A stretch of 64,000 bases of DNA from Mucilaginibacter sp. KACC 22773 (GTDB lineage: Bacteria > Bacteroidota > Bacteroidia > Sphingobacteriales > Sphingobacteriaceae): positions 3,472,001 to 3,536,000 of the forward strand of contig NZ_CP117883.1 in the NCBI RefSeq assembly GCF_028736215.1, given 5' to 3'. The first letter of the stretch is position 1. Every line of letters begins with the position of its first letter. The notes beneath the pieces were generated by a model, which had not been told where the DNA came from, searched no databases, and saw only the letters and a program-made list of their open reading frames with translations. The translations under genes were made by a program, and so were the position numbers. This document shows positions 36,446-46,985 of the stretch, in pieces.

Positions 36446-38419
36446 CTACTTCTTATTTAAGGTAACACCCGGCCATTCATCCGTGCGGAACGGCGACGCA
36501 GGCAGACCTGCAGCGTTGTACAAATTACATACCGGGTTAATTCCCCAGGCATATCTAACGGCTACCGGGTTACTTACCTGTGTACTGCTCACTACAACTT
36601 TATCGCCAACAATTACAGCATCGGCCCAATAAAATTTTTGGTCAGCGCCGGCAATGGCAAACCCTTTTAGTGGTTGGCCGTCGGCTGTTTTAAGGCCATT
36701 GTTATATTTAAATGAAATGGTTATTTTATTATTGTCGACGGCATATTTCTGAAATATAGGACCCGAATAATCAATCTTTTCGCCATAATTTTTGCCAAGG
36801 GCATTTAAGGCCAGCCTGCGCCCAACTTCCTGTTTATTTTTGGGGTGGATATCATAACCGCCCAAATCAATGGCAACCGCCATGCCGGTGTTGGGCAGCG
36901 AGAGTGCTTTAAGTTGTGCTTCCCTTAATTCGGCCCAACCAGATGCTGAAGGCTGCGGATCGGTAATGTAGTAATTGGCCAGCTGCACAAAATAAAAAGG
37001 GAAATTACCCTCGCCCCACCTGGCACGCCAATCGTTGATCATGGTGGGAAATAACTGGCGGTATTGATATGCCCTGCCCGTATTTGCTTCTCCCTGATAC
37101 CAGATAACCCCTTTAATAGCATATTGAATAAATGGGTTAATCATTGCGTTAAACAATACCGAAGGCCTGTTTGGCCTTTTAGGATCCATTGGAAAAGGCG
37201 GCATGGTCTTAAGGTTGAGCCCTATATGGTATTGCCATGCACTATTCAGGGGGATTTGCTGTCCGTTATCGTTGGCAAGGTAAAGTAATTTGGCATCACT
37301 GTAAAGGCCTCCATTGCCTGTAGCATCATACACCCTGATAGTTATAATATTTTCGCCGGCCTTAACCAGGTTACCGGGTATGGTATACATCCTTGGCGTA
37401 TTATAAACGGCGGTTTCGCCTGCTTTTTCGCCATTGAACCAGGTAACATCGGCATCATCCACCGCACCTAAGCTTAATTTAACAGGCTTGCCGGCCCAAT
37501 CATCAGGAATAATAATTTTTTTATGTAACCAGATAACGCCATCAAAATTGGGCAATGTTTTCTCCAGCGTAGCCGGTAAAACCATATCATGCCATTTTGA
37601 AACGTCCAGGTCAGGCGCAAGCCAAACCGGCTTGCCATCGCTGTATCCCGAATCTTTTTGGGCAATAAGGTTTTGCCATTGCTGCGTTTTATCCAGGTAG
37701 GTTTTTTGGGCTTCTTCTTTATTTTCTGTTTCAACCGTAGTTACCGGCTCAACAAACTCAGGCATTGCTCTTAATGCTGTTCCACTTGTCCAGGCCTCGG
37801 CAATGGTACCGCCCCAGGAGGTATGAATGAGGCCGATGGGCATACCGGTTTTTTGATAAATCTCCCTTGCAAAAAAATAGGCTGCCGACGAGAATTCGGC
37901 TACGTTTTCGGGTGTGCAGGGTACCCAGCCGCCTTTGGTTACCTTAGCATCGGCCAGCGGGATGTTGCTGGTTACACGCTCAACCTGTAACAGGCGGATA
38001 TTGGGATAGCTGGCTGCCGCCATTTCCTTTTCATAATCGTTTATCTTTCCCCAGCCCGCTACCGGCATCTCCATGTTCGACTGGCCCGAACATAGCCAAA
38101 CTTCGCCTATCATTACGTTCTTCAGTTCCAGCACCTCCCCATCTGATATAGAAATGGTAAATGGCCCGCCATAGGATGGGGTTGCAACCTTTATTTTCCA
38201 GTTGCCATCGGCATCCGCGCCGGTGGCATATTTTTTACCGGACCATGATGTTGAAATAACGACTTTTTTTCCCGGTTCAGTCTTTCCCCATATAGCAGCT
38301 TTGGTTTTTTGCTGCAAAACCATATTGTCGCTAAAAACAGATGGTAATGTTATCTTGGCGTGGCTTAGCTGCACAGCCAACACGAATGAAATGGCGGTTA
38401 ATAATAACGATTTAAACAT
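36446..38419 (-). CDS. Sialate O-acetylesterase family protein
   Basis: 657 residues with signal peptide ending LSHAK. An N-terminal beta domain precedes the SASA esterase motif VWLCSGQSNMEMP with catalytic S114; the partner Asp/His lie in DIHPKNKQEVGRRLA near 540-555. A GH2-like jelly roll is inserted in the middle (about 270-380; WLHKKIIIPDDWAGKPVKLSLG), as in the longer family members. It removes O-acetyl groups from sialic acid or other sugars. It is the last gene of PUL 2, 111 bp after the fucosidase. Confidence 0.9.
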   Translation of the reverse strand: MFKSLLLTAISFVLAVQLSHAKITLPSVFSDNMVLQQKTKAAIWGKTEPGKKVVISTSWSGKKYATGADADGNWKIKVATPSYGGPFTISISDGEVLELKNVMIGEVWLCSGQSNMEMPVAGWGKINDYEKEMAAASYPNIRLLQVERVTSNIPLADAKVTKGGWVPCTPENVAEFSSAAYFFAREIYQKTGMPIGLIHTSWGGTIAEAWTSGTALRAMPEFVEPVTTVETENKEEAQKTYLDKTQQWQNLIAQKDSGYSDGKPVWLAPDLDVSKWHDMVLPATLEKTLPNFDGVIWLHKKIIIPDDWAGKPVKLSLGAVDDADVTWFNGEKAGETAVYNTPRMYTIPGNLVKAGENIITIRVYDATGNGGLYSDAKLLYLANDNGQQIPLNSAWQYHIGLNLKTMPPFPMDPKRPNRPSVLFNAMINPFIQYAIKGVIWYQGEANTGRAYQYRQLFPTMINDWRARWGEGNFPFYFVQLANYYITDPQPSASGWAELREAQLKALSLPNTGMAVAIDLGGYDIHPKNKQEVGRRLALNALGKNYGEKIDYSGPIFQKYAVDNNKITISFKYNNGLKTADGQPLKGFAIAGADQKFYWADAVIVGDKVVVSSTQVSNPVAVRYAWGINPVCNLYNAAGLPASPFRTDEWPGVTLNKK

Positions 38420-38530
38420 AACTTGCTTTTGCAGGACGATTAATTTTCCCTGCCGATAAAAGTAGCACCTTAATTCAAATTATTTACAAATCGTTAGCGT
38501 TTATTTGTAAAACATCAAACCGGGTGCTTT

Positions 38531-40156
38531 TTATCTCAGTAGCTTGTTCTCGCCTTCCACTTCTACATTTTCCTGTTGTGCTACGGCCTTATATTCATAA
38601 CTGCCTTTTAAAGGCAAGGTAAGTTCAAAGCTACCATCGGGTTTAACAGGTACCCAGACGCTGGCTGTCCATTTGCCGGCGTAAAGTGTTTCTACCTGGC
38701 CACTATAAGGCCTGTAATCAAAACGGGCCAGTTTTACTGTTGTAGTTTTGTAGTTTGTTATTCGTCCTTTTAATATCACTCCTCCCTTTGATAAAGCTGA
38801 AGCACCGGTTTCAACAATAACGGCTTCTTTAAACGCGGGGTTTACATTATCTAACTTAATAACAACGGGGTTTGGCCAGCGATGATCGTCATAAATACGC
38901 TGCGCTTTCACTACAGAGACTTCTAAGCCTTTGGTAGTTTGGGTATATTTGCAGCTTACGTCATCTTTTTTATATTCAATTACCTGGCTATTTTGCCCCA
39001 AAACGCTTATTTTGGTGTCGGGCATACTAATTGCCGAACGGATCAGGAACGTTTTACGCGCACCTTCCTTCCAGTCGGCGGCATCGGTTACTATGGCATA
39101 AAGTGTATGCCCGCCTTTTTGGGTAAACCAAATATTTCTCTCTTTGCTTACAACCCAACTCCGTACATCGTCAATACATTCGCGGTTGATAAAATACCAT
39201 GCCGACATTTCGCGCAACCGTTCTTCCTGTTCTATAGGTAGTTCGCCGTTAGGTTTAGGGCCAACGTTCAGTAACAGCGAACCGCCTTTCGCTCTGGCTT
39301 CTATCAATAAACCAATCAGCTGGCTGCCCGATTTATAACGCTCATTGGTTGGCTGATAGCCCCACGCGGTACCCATGGTAATGCATGATAACCATGGTTC
39401 GTTGATCATTGCCCCCGGCATAATCTGCTCGGGTGTTTTAATAGCCCCGCGGGTGATCAGCAAATCGGGTTGTAATTTCCAGCAGGTCTGCTTTACAATT
39501 TCTTTGGGGTCGCCATCAATAAAAAGCACATCTATTTTGCCGTATTTGGTCATTAGCTCCTCGCACTGTTGCCGTGTATAATCGTCGTAGGCTTTGCGGG
39601 TAGCAACATCCATTTTAACATCCGTACGGCTTATCGCGATATGGTGATCACGCAAAAAATTAAAATCCTCAGGCGAAAAATAAAAACCCACCTGCAGGCC
39701 TACTTCACGTGTGGCATCAACAAATTCTTTTAACAGGTCTTTTTTATAGGGTGTGTTGGTAATATTAAAACCGGTAGTTTTAGTATCCCACATACAAAAG
39801 CCAGAGTGGTGCTTGGTGGTAATAACAATATACTTCATGCCGGCAAGTTTGGCCAAAACAGCTATTTGGTGCGGGTCGAATTTTGATGGATCAAAAGTTT
39901 TCGGCAATTCGGTAAAATAGCGGTTCACGTAATCATCGCTTGCGCCTACCAGTGAGTGGCTGATAACTACACCCAACTGCCCATCCATACTAAAATGGAT
40001 AAACAGGCCCAAACCCGTATTTTTTAGCCAAAGTTCCCGTTCGGGCTTGTTCAGGTTATAGTTACTCGCGTTGTCATCTTTCACCAGGTCGTTTTGTGCA
40101 ATGGCTCCATTGCAACATATCACCAGCACTAACAAACAAAAATATCTTCTCATCAT
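38531..40156 (-). CDS. GH29 alpha-L-fucosidase
   Basis: 541 residues, signal peptide ending GAIAQ. The TIM barrel has WLKNTGLGLFIHFSMDGQLG, AGMKYIVITTKHHSGFCMW (HHxGF), DLLKEFVDATREVGLQVGFY and the nucleophile D214 in VLFIDGDP. A C-terminal beta domain (about 370-530) follows. It hydrolyses alpha-L-fucosyl ends of glycans in the periplasm or at the surface. Its start lies just after a hairpin with a T-run, which could attenuate transcription from susD. Confidence 0.92.
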   Translation of the reverse strand: MMRRYFCLLVLVICCNGAIAQNDLVKDDNASNYNLNKPERELWLKNTGLGLFIHFSMDGQLGVVISHSLVGASDDYVNRYFTELPKTFDPSKFDPHQIAVLAKLAGMKYIVITTKHHSGFCMWDTKTTGFNITNTPYKKDLLKEFVDATREVGLQVGFYFSPEDFNFLRDHHIAISRTDVKMDVATRKAYDDYTRQQCEELMTKYGKIDVLFIDGDPKEIVKQTCWKLQPDLLITRGAIKTPEQIMPGAMINEPWLSCITMGTAWGYQPTNERYKSGSQLIGLLIEARAKGGSLLLNVGPKPNGELPIEQEERLREMSAWYFINRECIDDVRSWVVSKERNIWFTQKGGHTLYAIVTDAADWKEGARKTFLIRSAISMPDTKISVLGQNSQVIEYKKDDVSCKYTQTTKGLEVSVVKAQRIYDDHRWPNPVVIKLDNVNPAFKEAVIVETGASALSKGGVILKGRITNYKTTTVKLARFDYRPYSGQVETLYAGKWTASVWVPVKPDGSFELTLPLKGSYEYKAVAQQENVEVEGENKLLR

Positions 40157-40157
40157 T

Positions 40158-40197
40158 ATTAAAAATAAAAAAAGGAAGGGCAGCCAAACCCTTCCTT
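40158..40197 (-). terminator. Intrinsic terminator or attenuator between susD and the fucosidase gene
   Basis: aaggaaggg (40172-40180) and cccttcctt (40189-40197) form a 9-bp stem with an 8-nt loop. On the minus strand it is followed by ttttttattttt and then, within a few bases, the fucosidase ATG. Confidence 0.8.
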
Positions 40198-40231
40198 AAA
40201 CCAAATCTATCAATTTATTAACACGAATGCA

Positions 40232-41770
40232 TTATTTATCCCACCACATCCTTGTCAGAAACTCATCGGCACCCTGCCGCGCTATTGCAGCAGCATAGGA
40301 TGCGGCATTAAGATTTTGCTCGGATATAGGGTACAACATCCTCCGGAATATTTTGCCGCCTGTGGCATTACCTACATAATTATTAGGCACCAAAGCCGGA
40401 TATCCCGTACGCCTGTAGGTAGCAAATACCTCCTGCGCATCCGGGAAAATACCGATCCAAAACTGGGTATAAATCTGCGCCATTTTTTGGTCAAGCGTAC
40501 CTGCCGAATTAAACTTATGGTAATTGATATAGGTATTAATCTGGGCATCGCTTATTGCGCCCGCACTGCCGCCAATAATAGCCCACTGGCGCATAGATGC
40601 CGCGATGCCGCTCTCGTACAATGACGATGCAGTAGTCGCGCTATACCATCCTCTTGAGGCAGCCTCTGCAAGCAGAAAATAGCTTTCGGCAGCAGTAAAT
40701 ACCAAACGGGGAGAGTTTAAAAGCAGGATAGTTTTAGGGTTAGGTTCAGAGTAAGTTACAAAATCGGCCGGCTTGGCATTTAATGAAGCCGACATGCCTT
40801 TTTGTATTGATGAAGTTGTATCGGCAACGCCTGCGTTATAAACTATAGACACAACACCTAAACGCGGGTCTTTATTGGCTTTCAGGTAAGTGATAAATGG
40901 TTCCTGATATTTGCCGCCTTCGGTATTGGTTGTTCCGTTTTGAGCAATGTAATCATTGTTCCAAAGATCATTTGCCAACGGATTTTTATTGATATCCTGG
41001 CCCGACCCAACATACGACACTTTGGCAATGTCGGCATCGTTTAATATCACACCGCCGGCTATAGCTTTTGTTGCCCATGACTGCGCCGAAGTTAAATCAA
41101 CCTTGGTCATGCGCATAGCGCATCTTAACATTAATGAGTAGGCGAATTTTTTCCATTTATCAGTGCTTCCCCCGTAAATCAGATCGGCAGCGCCAAAAGT
41201 TGCTTTACTGGCGTCAAGCGATGTAGCAGCCTGGTCAAGTTCTTTCAGCATATCTGCATATATATCTTTCTGCGCATCATATGCGGGTTTATAAATAGAG
41301 CTGTTATAACCCTGGCCGGCCTGTGAGTATGGAATATCTCCATACAAATCGGTAAGCCTGCTAAAACAATATACCCGCCAGATGCGTGCCTCGGCAACCA
41401 GGTTAACCTGCGATGCATCGGTGCCTGCTGCCTTTATAACCTCCACCAATTCGTTGATCTCGTTAGGATAAGCATTGGCGAACGCCGCAAACGACTGCTG
41501 GCTTTGAGCTAAAACGTATTTACTGCCAAAACCTGCAACATCATTAAAGCTGGTAGTATATTGCATGGTTCCCAGTAATAAATCAAGCATGCGGGCCGTA
41601 CCATCATACTCAGCTTTGGTAAATATATATTGAGGAACAGCTTTTGAAGACGCGTTGGGGTTTACGTTTAGCGTATCGAAGTTTTTAGTACATGATTGTG
41701 TTGCCATAATGCCAAGCATTAACAGCAAACACGAAGTATATTTTGATATGTGTCTTTTCATCTTAATCAA
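40232..41770 (-). CDS. SusD/RagB-like surface lipoprotein (SusD-like_2 type)
   Basis: 512 residues, lipobox Cys27 (ATQSCTKNF); an in-frame Met at residue 4 is an alternative start. The body has FDTLNVNPNASSKAVPQYIF, WRVYCFSRLTDLYGDIPYS, KWKKFAYSLMLRCAMRM and AAESYFLLAEAASRGW. It is the shorter SusD-like_2/PF12771 variety. It lies 9 bp after the SusC gene and forms the glycan-capturing lid of that transporter. Confidence 0.92.
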   Translation of the reverse strand: MIKMKRHISKYTSCLLLMLGIMATQSCTKNFDTLNVNPNASSKAVPQYIFTKAEYDGTARMLDLLLGTMQYTTSFNDVAGFGSKYVLAQSQQSFAAFANAYPNEINELVEVIKAAGTDASQVNLVAEARIWRVYCFSRLTDLYGDIPYSQAGQGYNSSIYKPAYDAQKDIYADMLKELDQAATSLDASKATFGAADLIYGGSTDKWKKFAYSLMLRCAMRMTKVDLTSAQSWATKAIAGGVILNDADIAKVSYVGSGQDINKNPLANDLWNNDYIAQNGTTNTEGGKYQEPFITYLKANKDPRLGVVSIVYNAGVADTTSSIQKGMSASLNAKPADFVTYSEPNPKTILLLNSPRLVFTAAESYFLLAEAASRGWYSATTASSLYESGIAASMRQWAIIGGSAGAISDAQINTYINYHKFNSAGTLDQKMAQIYTQFWIGIFPDAQEVFATYRRTGYPALVPNNYVGNATGGKIFRRMLYPISEQNLNAASYAAAIARQGADEFLTRMWWDK

Positions 41771-41779
41771 CTTTAGATA

Positions 41780-44700
41780 TTAGAATTTAATGGCCAGGTT
41801 TACACCAAGTGAGCGGGTACGCGGCAAACCAATGGATTCAAAACCCTGCGTGTTACTGTTGGTGAAGCTCTCTTCGGGATCAAAATTCTTTGTCTTTTTG
41901 TAAAGCGTCCACAGGTTACGCGACACCAATGAAATACTTGCCGACTGAATATGAATCTTTTTAAGATCGAGACCGGGTAAATTATATGACAAAATAACCT
42001 GGCGAAGTTTTACAAAGCTTCCGTCATGGGTAAACAGGTCTGAATAAATTTTATAGTTGTCATAATATGTACGTAAGCCACTTACCGGTACGGTGCGCGT
42101 ATAAGCAGCCCCGGTTTGATCTACACCATTTAGCACTAAACCATTTTCACGGCCAGGCAGCGTTGATTTCATTAAACCTAAACGGGTAGCGTACACCTCC
42201 ATTAATGAGAACACCTTATTACCAAACTTACCATCAAGCAGGAAGTTTAATGAAAAACGTTTGTACCTGAATTCGTTAGTTAAACCCATGGTAAGCGGAG
42301 CAACGCTTTTGCCGAGTGGTTCATATGCTGATTGAACAGGCAAACCTGTAGTTGCATTGAATACCACTTGTCCGCTGCTGTTTTTAACCATATGTGTTCC
42401 ATATAAAGTACCAAATGACATTCCCTCTGTATTATTTAACAACGCATAACCATTTACAGATGTCGCCATTTGAATTGTCGACAGGCCAGGGGCAAGTTTT
42501 ACTACGTTATTGTCGTTATATGCAACATTATAGTTAACGTTCCAGCTAAATTCTTTTGATTTTACAGGCGAACCGTTTAAAGCAACCTCGATACCCTTGT
42601 TACGCACTTCGCCAACATTCAGGATTACATTATTATAACCCGAAGTTGATGAGATAGCCGTATTTACAATATCATTTGTGGTTTTACGATCATATAAGGT
42701 AACATCAATGCCTAAGCGATTCTGCAGCATCTGCAATTCAAGACCCGCTTCGGTAGTCGTAGAGGTGTAAGGTTTAAGCGCACTATTGGTAATGTTATTA
42801 CTGGTAACATTTTGTAATGGCTGCCCGGCACTTGGAACATTGCTATAAGTAAGATTAATTACATAAGGATCAGGAGCACCACCGCCTACCTGCGCCCATG
42901 AGGCCCTCAGCTTGGCCAGGGTAAAAAACTGAGGTAGTTTAACAGCATCTGACAATATAAAGCTACCACCCACACTTGGATAAAAAATGCTGTTATTTTT
43001 AGAGCTTAATGTAGAAAACCAATCCTTTCGGCCGGTGAATGATAAGAATACAAGGCTTTTGTAATCAAAATCGGCCGAACCAAACACCGAGTTAGTAACT
43101 ATTTTGGCATTATAAGGAGTAGTTGACGTTGTGGCAAGGTTGGTTGAGCTGTAAAAATAAGGAATAACAAACTGCGAACCATTTACGGTTTGTTGATTTG
43201 TTATGTTTTTACGACTGTTTACACCGCCTAATACCGAGCCATTAAAATCGCTTACAATTTTTGTTTTGTATGATACGGTCACCAGTTCGTTGGTTTCAGA
43301 CACATCTGACTTTATCGACTGATATTGCCCATTGGGAACGTACAATGTACCTGTTGGTAGTATGTTTGAATAATTGTAATTAAAAAAGTCGCGACTTAAG
43401 GTGGCTTTGAAAATCAGGTTCGTTATCGGTGTGTACGATACTGACCCCTGACCTATAAAACGATCTTTAACGTCATCTTCTTTAAATTTATTAATCACGA
43501 AGTAACCATTTGAAGCGATGGCGGCATCATTCCACACCTGCTCATTACCGTTGGCATCGTAGCCTGGTTTAAGCCAGCGTATATCAACGGTATTTGCAAC
43601 CTCAAGCGGAGTCCAGTTAGGGTTTCCCAATGCATCACCGGCCCCGGTGCGATTATGACCAGTTTCGATATTATACTGCGCCAATGCTTCTATGGATATT
43701 TTATTGGTTAACTTACTGGTTAAAGCCAGGTTAAAGGTTTTACGATCATAAGTTGTACCCGGCAAAATACCTTTGCTATTCAGGTCGGCAGCCGAGAAAC
43801 GATATGTGATGGCCTCATTGCCGCCCAGGAATGCAAGGCTATTGGTGTAAGTACTCCCGGTTTGATAATAATTTTTAAGGTTATCTTTTTGAGCAGTATA
43901 AGGATGTGTTTTACCATCAACAGCAACATAATCTGTCGAACCGTCAATTTTTGCACCCCACGAACGCCTGCCGGTGCCCTGGGCAGTGGCCAACGTTGTT
44001 GGTTTTACGCCGCCATCACCCTGGCCATATTCATATTGATAATCTGGAAAAACTGCAACGTTATCATAAGTGGCCGTTGAATTATATTCAACTCCTACTC
44101 CTTTTTGAACCCTTCCTTTTTTGGTGGTAATTAATATAACACCGTTTGCTGCCCGTGAACCATACAAAGCCGCCGCAGTACCTCCCTTTAATACGCTGAT
44201 GGACTCGATGTCGTCAGGGTTTAAAGCGGCTATACCATCGCCGCGGTCAACGTTATTGGTAATACCGTTTACGGTTGGTGCACCGCCGGGTACGCTATTA
44301 TCAATAGGCATACCGTTTACTACGTAAAGGGGTTGGTTATCGCCGGCAAGGCCACCATTACCACGTATAACTATACGGCTTGAACCGCCCGGTCCTGTTG
44401 ATAAACCTGCAGCATTTACACCCGCTACTTTACCAGTAAGCGCATTGGCAACGTTATTTTCGCGGGCCTGGGTAAACTCGGCTCCTTTAACTTCGGTAAC
44501 AGAGTAACCCAATGATTTTCTTTGCTTACTGATACCAAGTGCGGTTACCACAACCTCGTTAAGCGTGCTGTTATTCTGTTTCAATTTTATTTGAACAGGC
44601 GATGTTAAATCCGTTACGGTAACTTCCTCTTTATTATAACCAATATAAGCAATCAATAAGGTTAATGGTTTCCCGGTGAATTTATCGGGAACCACCAGTT

Positions 44701-45229
44701 TAAAATTACCCATTACATCAGTTGAAGTCCCGATTTTAGGATCGGCCTTTAAATATACCGATGCACCAATAACAGGCAGGCCGTCTTTTTCGTCAACCAC
44801 TTTACCTATTAACACAGCGGCAACTACCGGCGCGGTATTAACGGTAGTTTCTCTTATCGAGTAGATAGAGATCTGGCTATCATTGATTTTTCGGTATTCC
44901 AGCTGAAAAGCTGCCAGTAACTGTTTCAGGTTTTCATCAAGGTTAAACTGCTTGGCGTTGTTAAATAAGCTTACCGGTATAAATTTATTATCCAGCAACC
45001 CTTCCTGGTAAGCAATTTGTACATTGAATTGCTTTTTGATATTTTCAAGCGCGTCCTTTAACAGCACTTTGTTTTCGGCAACCTGCTGCATGGCATAGCC
45101 AGGGGCTTTTGTATGAAACCTGTTATTGCTGGTAAGCGCCAGCTGAGCGTAGCCGTAAACCGACTGGCCGAGCAACACCAACAAGAAACAGCAACATTTT
45201 AAAAAAGTTGAAAAGTCAAATTTTCGCAT
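41780..45229 (-). CDS. SusC/RagA TonB-linked outer membrane protein with STN domain
   Basis: 1149 residues. A signal peptide (near GYAQ) is followed by an STN domain (about 52-125; ALENIKKQFNVQIAYQEGL), a carboxypeptidase-like domain (VLIGKVVDEKDGLPVIGASV), the SusC signature LNEVVVTALGISKQRKSLG and plug (IESISVLKGGTAAALYGSRA). The barrel ends SLGVNLAIKF. STN-type SusC proteins signal ligand binding to a periplasmic FecR, releasing the ECF sigma factor. Both partners are immediately upstream (18 bp to fecR), so this is a complete trans-envelope circuit. Confidence 0.95.
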   Translation of the reverse strand: MRKFDFSTFLKCCCFLLVLLGQSVYGYAQLALTSNNRFHTKAPGYAMQQVAENKVLLKDALENIKKQFNVQIAYQEGLLDNKFIPVSLFNNAKQFNLDENLKQLLAAFQLEYRKINDSQISIYSIRETTVNTAPVVAAVLIGKVVDEKDGLPVIGASVYLKADPKIGTSTDVMGNFKLVVPDKFTGKPLTLLIAYIGYNKEEVTVTDLTSPVQIKLKQNNSTLNEVVVTALGISKQRKSLGYSVTEVKGAEFTQARENNVANALTGKVAGVNAAGLSTGPGGSSRIVIRGNGGLAGDNQPLYVVNGMPIDNSVPGGAPTVNGITNNVDRGDGIAALNPDDIESISVLKGGTAAALYGSRAANGVILITTKKGRVQKGVGVEYNSTATYDNVAVFPDYQYEYGQGDGGVKPTTLATAQGTGRRSWGAKIDGSTDYVAVDGKTHPYTAQKDNLKNYYQTGSTYTNSLAFLGGNEAITYRFSAADLNSKGILPGTTYDRKTFNLALTSKLTNKISIEALAQYNIETGHNRTGAGDALGNPNWTPLEVANTVDIRWLKPGYDANGNEQVWNDAAIASNGYFVINKFKEDDVKDRFIGQGSVSYTPITNLIFKATLSRDFFNYNYSNILPTGTLYVPNGQYQSIKSDVSETNELVTVSYKTKIVSDFNGSVLGGVNSRKNITNQQTVNGSQFVIPYFYSSTNLATTSTTPYNAKIVTNSVFGSADFDYKSLVFLSFTGRKDWFSTLSSKNNSIFYPSVGGSFILSDAVKLPQFFTLAKLRASWAQVGGGAPDPYVINLTYSNVPSAGQPLQNVTSNNITNSALKPYTSTTTEAGLELQMLQNRLGIDVTLYDRKTTNDIVNTAISSTSGYNNVILNVGEVRNKGIEVALNGSPVKSKEFSWNVNYNVAYNDNNVVKLAPGLSTIQMATSVNGYALLNNTEGMSFGTLYGTHMVKNSSGQVVFNATTGLPVQSAYEPLGKSVAPLTMGLTNEFRYKRFSLNFLLDGKFGNKVFSLMEVYATRLGLMKSTLPGRENGLVLNGVDQTGAAYTRTVPVSGLRTYYDNYKIYSDLFTHDGSFVKLRQVILSYNLPGLDLKKIHIQSASISLVSRNLWTLYKKTKNFDPEESFTNSNTQGFESIGLPRTRSLGVNLAIKF

Positions 45230-45247
45230 AAATGAGTTGTTTAGGGG

Positions 45248-46285
45248 TTAATTTTTTGTGATTGTGATGTTTTTGTCTGTTTGGGTGACCTTTACCGATA
45301 ATGTAGTGGAGATAGTTTCCAAAAGTTCGTCAACGTTTGATACACTTATCTCTCCTTCAATTTTCAGATTGGCAATAGCCGGGTCGGTATAATCAATGTG
45401 ATATCCATAATCGTCGGTCATGACCTCGCCGATTTGTGATAACGTAGCATTGTTAAAAAGTAATTGGTGGTTTGTCCACTGTGTTAATTTCTCGGGCACA
45501 GCAAGCTTCTTTTGGGTTACCACCTTCCGGTGTGCGTATTCCACATAATCGCCCGGTTTCATCACCAGCAACCGGTTGTTATGCGATGCCTGGTCGAGAT
45601 ATTCGAGCATAATTTTACCACTTACCAGGCCTACATTGGTTTTATTATGTCTGTTACGTACGTTAAAGGAGGTGCCTAACACTTCGATATTAACATCGTT
45701 GCAATGCACAATAAATCTTTCGGTAGCTTTTATATGGCGGGGATCTTTATTAATATGTTTTACACTGAAAAAACCTTCACCGCTGATCCAAACTTCCCTC
45801 GCCTTTTTGTCCCAGTTATTGGCATATGATAATTTGGAGTTACCGTTAAGTATCACTATCGAATTATCGGGCAGGGTAACGGTACGCAATTCGCCAAAAG
45901 CGGTAACTACTTCATTCTTTGAATTGTATTTCAGCATCCAGAACGCTATTCCAACTGATGATACCAATAAGATCATCGCGGCTACACGCAAGAAGGTGTT
46001 TAAGCGGAATACTTTTTGTTTTACTGTCCTTTTACCGTGTAATGTACCTTCAATACGGTTCCAAACTTTTTGTTGGTTTGCTTCGTTTGTGAAAACATCC
46101 TGCTTACGGTAAGCCAATATAATTTGGGTAGCTTCGTCAATAATTTCTTTTTGAGCAGGGTACATAGCTGTAACCGATTGCCAAAAGTTGATATCATTTT
46201 TAGTGGGGTTGATAACGAACTGAAGAAAAGCGTCATCATCTAAAAAATCCTGTAGGGTATAAGTGCCGTATTTTGCAATCTCCAT
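45248..46285 (-). CDS. FecR-family anti-sigma factor
   Basis: 345 residues: a cytoplasmic N-terminus that would bind the sigma factor, one membrane helix (about 90-110, FLRVAAMILLVSSVGIAFWML region), a periplasmic FecR domain (GELRTVTLPDNSIVILNGNS) and a C-terminal STN-like/DUF4974 domain (LFNNATLSQIGEVMTDDYGYHIDY) that contacts the SusC STN. It is encoded 73 bp downstream of the sigma gene and 18 bp upstream of susC. Confidence 0.94.
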   Translation of the reverse strand: MEIAKYGTYTLQDFLDDDAFLQFVINPTKNDINFWQSVTAMYPAQKEIIDEATQIILAYRKQDVFTNEANQQKVWNRIEGTLHGKRTVKQKVFRLNTFLRVAAMILLVSSVGIAFWMLKYNSKNEVVTAFGELRTVTLPDNSIVILNGNSKLSYANNWDKKAREVWISGEGFFSVKHINKDPRHIKATERFIVHCNDVNIEVLGTSFNVRNRHNKTNVGLVSGKIMLEYLDQASHNNRLLVMKPGDYVEYAHRKVVTQKKLAVPEKLTQWTNHQLLFNNATLSQIGEVMTDDYGYHIDYTDPAIANLKIEGEISVSNVDELLETISTTLSVKVTQTDKNITITKN

Positions 46286-46358
46286 GCTATATAAGTTTCT
46301 GATTTTAACCTTATATACATGAGCATATGGGAATTATCCCTCCTAAATAAAAATAAAT

Positions 46359-46985
46359 TTAATTTGAGTGAATATGGGTACCTAAACAGCCATAAAGGCC
46401 AATTACAATGACCAGTTTTGAAGTTTTTAGCGCGCCCTGCAAGTTGTTGAACGCTTTGTAAAGCAGCTTATAAGTAGAGTTGATGTTGATTTCCATAATA
46501 TCGGATATCTCCTCATAGCCCAGGCCTTCGTAAAAACGCAGGTAGATGATTTCCTGCTGCCTGGCCGGCAAAGTTTTTACTACCGTTTTTATTTTATGCT
46601 GAAGCTCGCGTTCCTCTTCATTGGCAATAATCTGGTGATCAAATGAGATCTCGAAAGAAAAATTGTAATCGGTTTCTGATTCCAAATCCACAAAACGCGA
46701 TTGCCCCTGCATTTTGCGAAAAATAATACCGCGAAGCGATTTATATAAATAGTTTTTTACCGACACCGGATTGCCGAGGCCTGCCCGGTTTGTCCAAAGT
46801 TTAATAAACAAGTCATGAATAGCATCCTCAATAATGTTTACATCGCGGGTAAATTTGTACCCATAATTATTGAGTACTTTAAAATAATCATTGTAAAGCT
46901 GGGTATAGGCGTCCCAACTGCCCTCTTTAAAGGCAAGCCACGTTGCAACATTGTCGCCATAAACACCTACAATACTTTCAGACAT
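46359..46985 (-). CDS. ECF RNA polymerase sigma factor (FecI-like)
   Basis: 208 residues. Region 2: YTQLYNDYFKVLNNYGYKF and EDAIHDLFIKLWTNRAGL. Region 4: LPARQQEIIYLRFYEGLGYE and EISDIMEININSTYKLLYKA. A short hydrophobic tail (KLVIVIGLYGCLG) is present at the end, as in many FecI-like proteins of this phylum. It is the first gene of PUL 2, controlled by the following FecR. I found no confident target promoter by eye. Confidence 0.94.
   Translation of the reverse strand: MSESIVGVYGDNVATWLAFKEGSWDAYTQLYNDYFKVLNNYGYKFTRDVNIIEDAIHDLFIKLWTNRAGLGNPVSVKNYLYKSLRGIIFRKMQGQSRFVDLESETDYNFSFEISFDHQIIANEEERELQHKIKTVVKTLPARQQEIIYLRFYEGLGYEEISDIMEININSTYKLLYKAFNNLQGALKTSKLVIVIGLYGCLGTHIHSN

Noticed and set aside
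45576..46112. 178-residue ORF antisense to the FecR gene
   Set aside because: The FecR frame on the other strand is clear and complete; the antisense product shows no family or signal.
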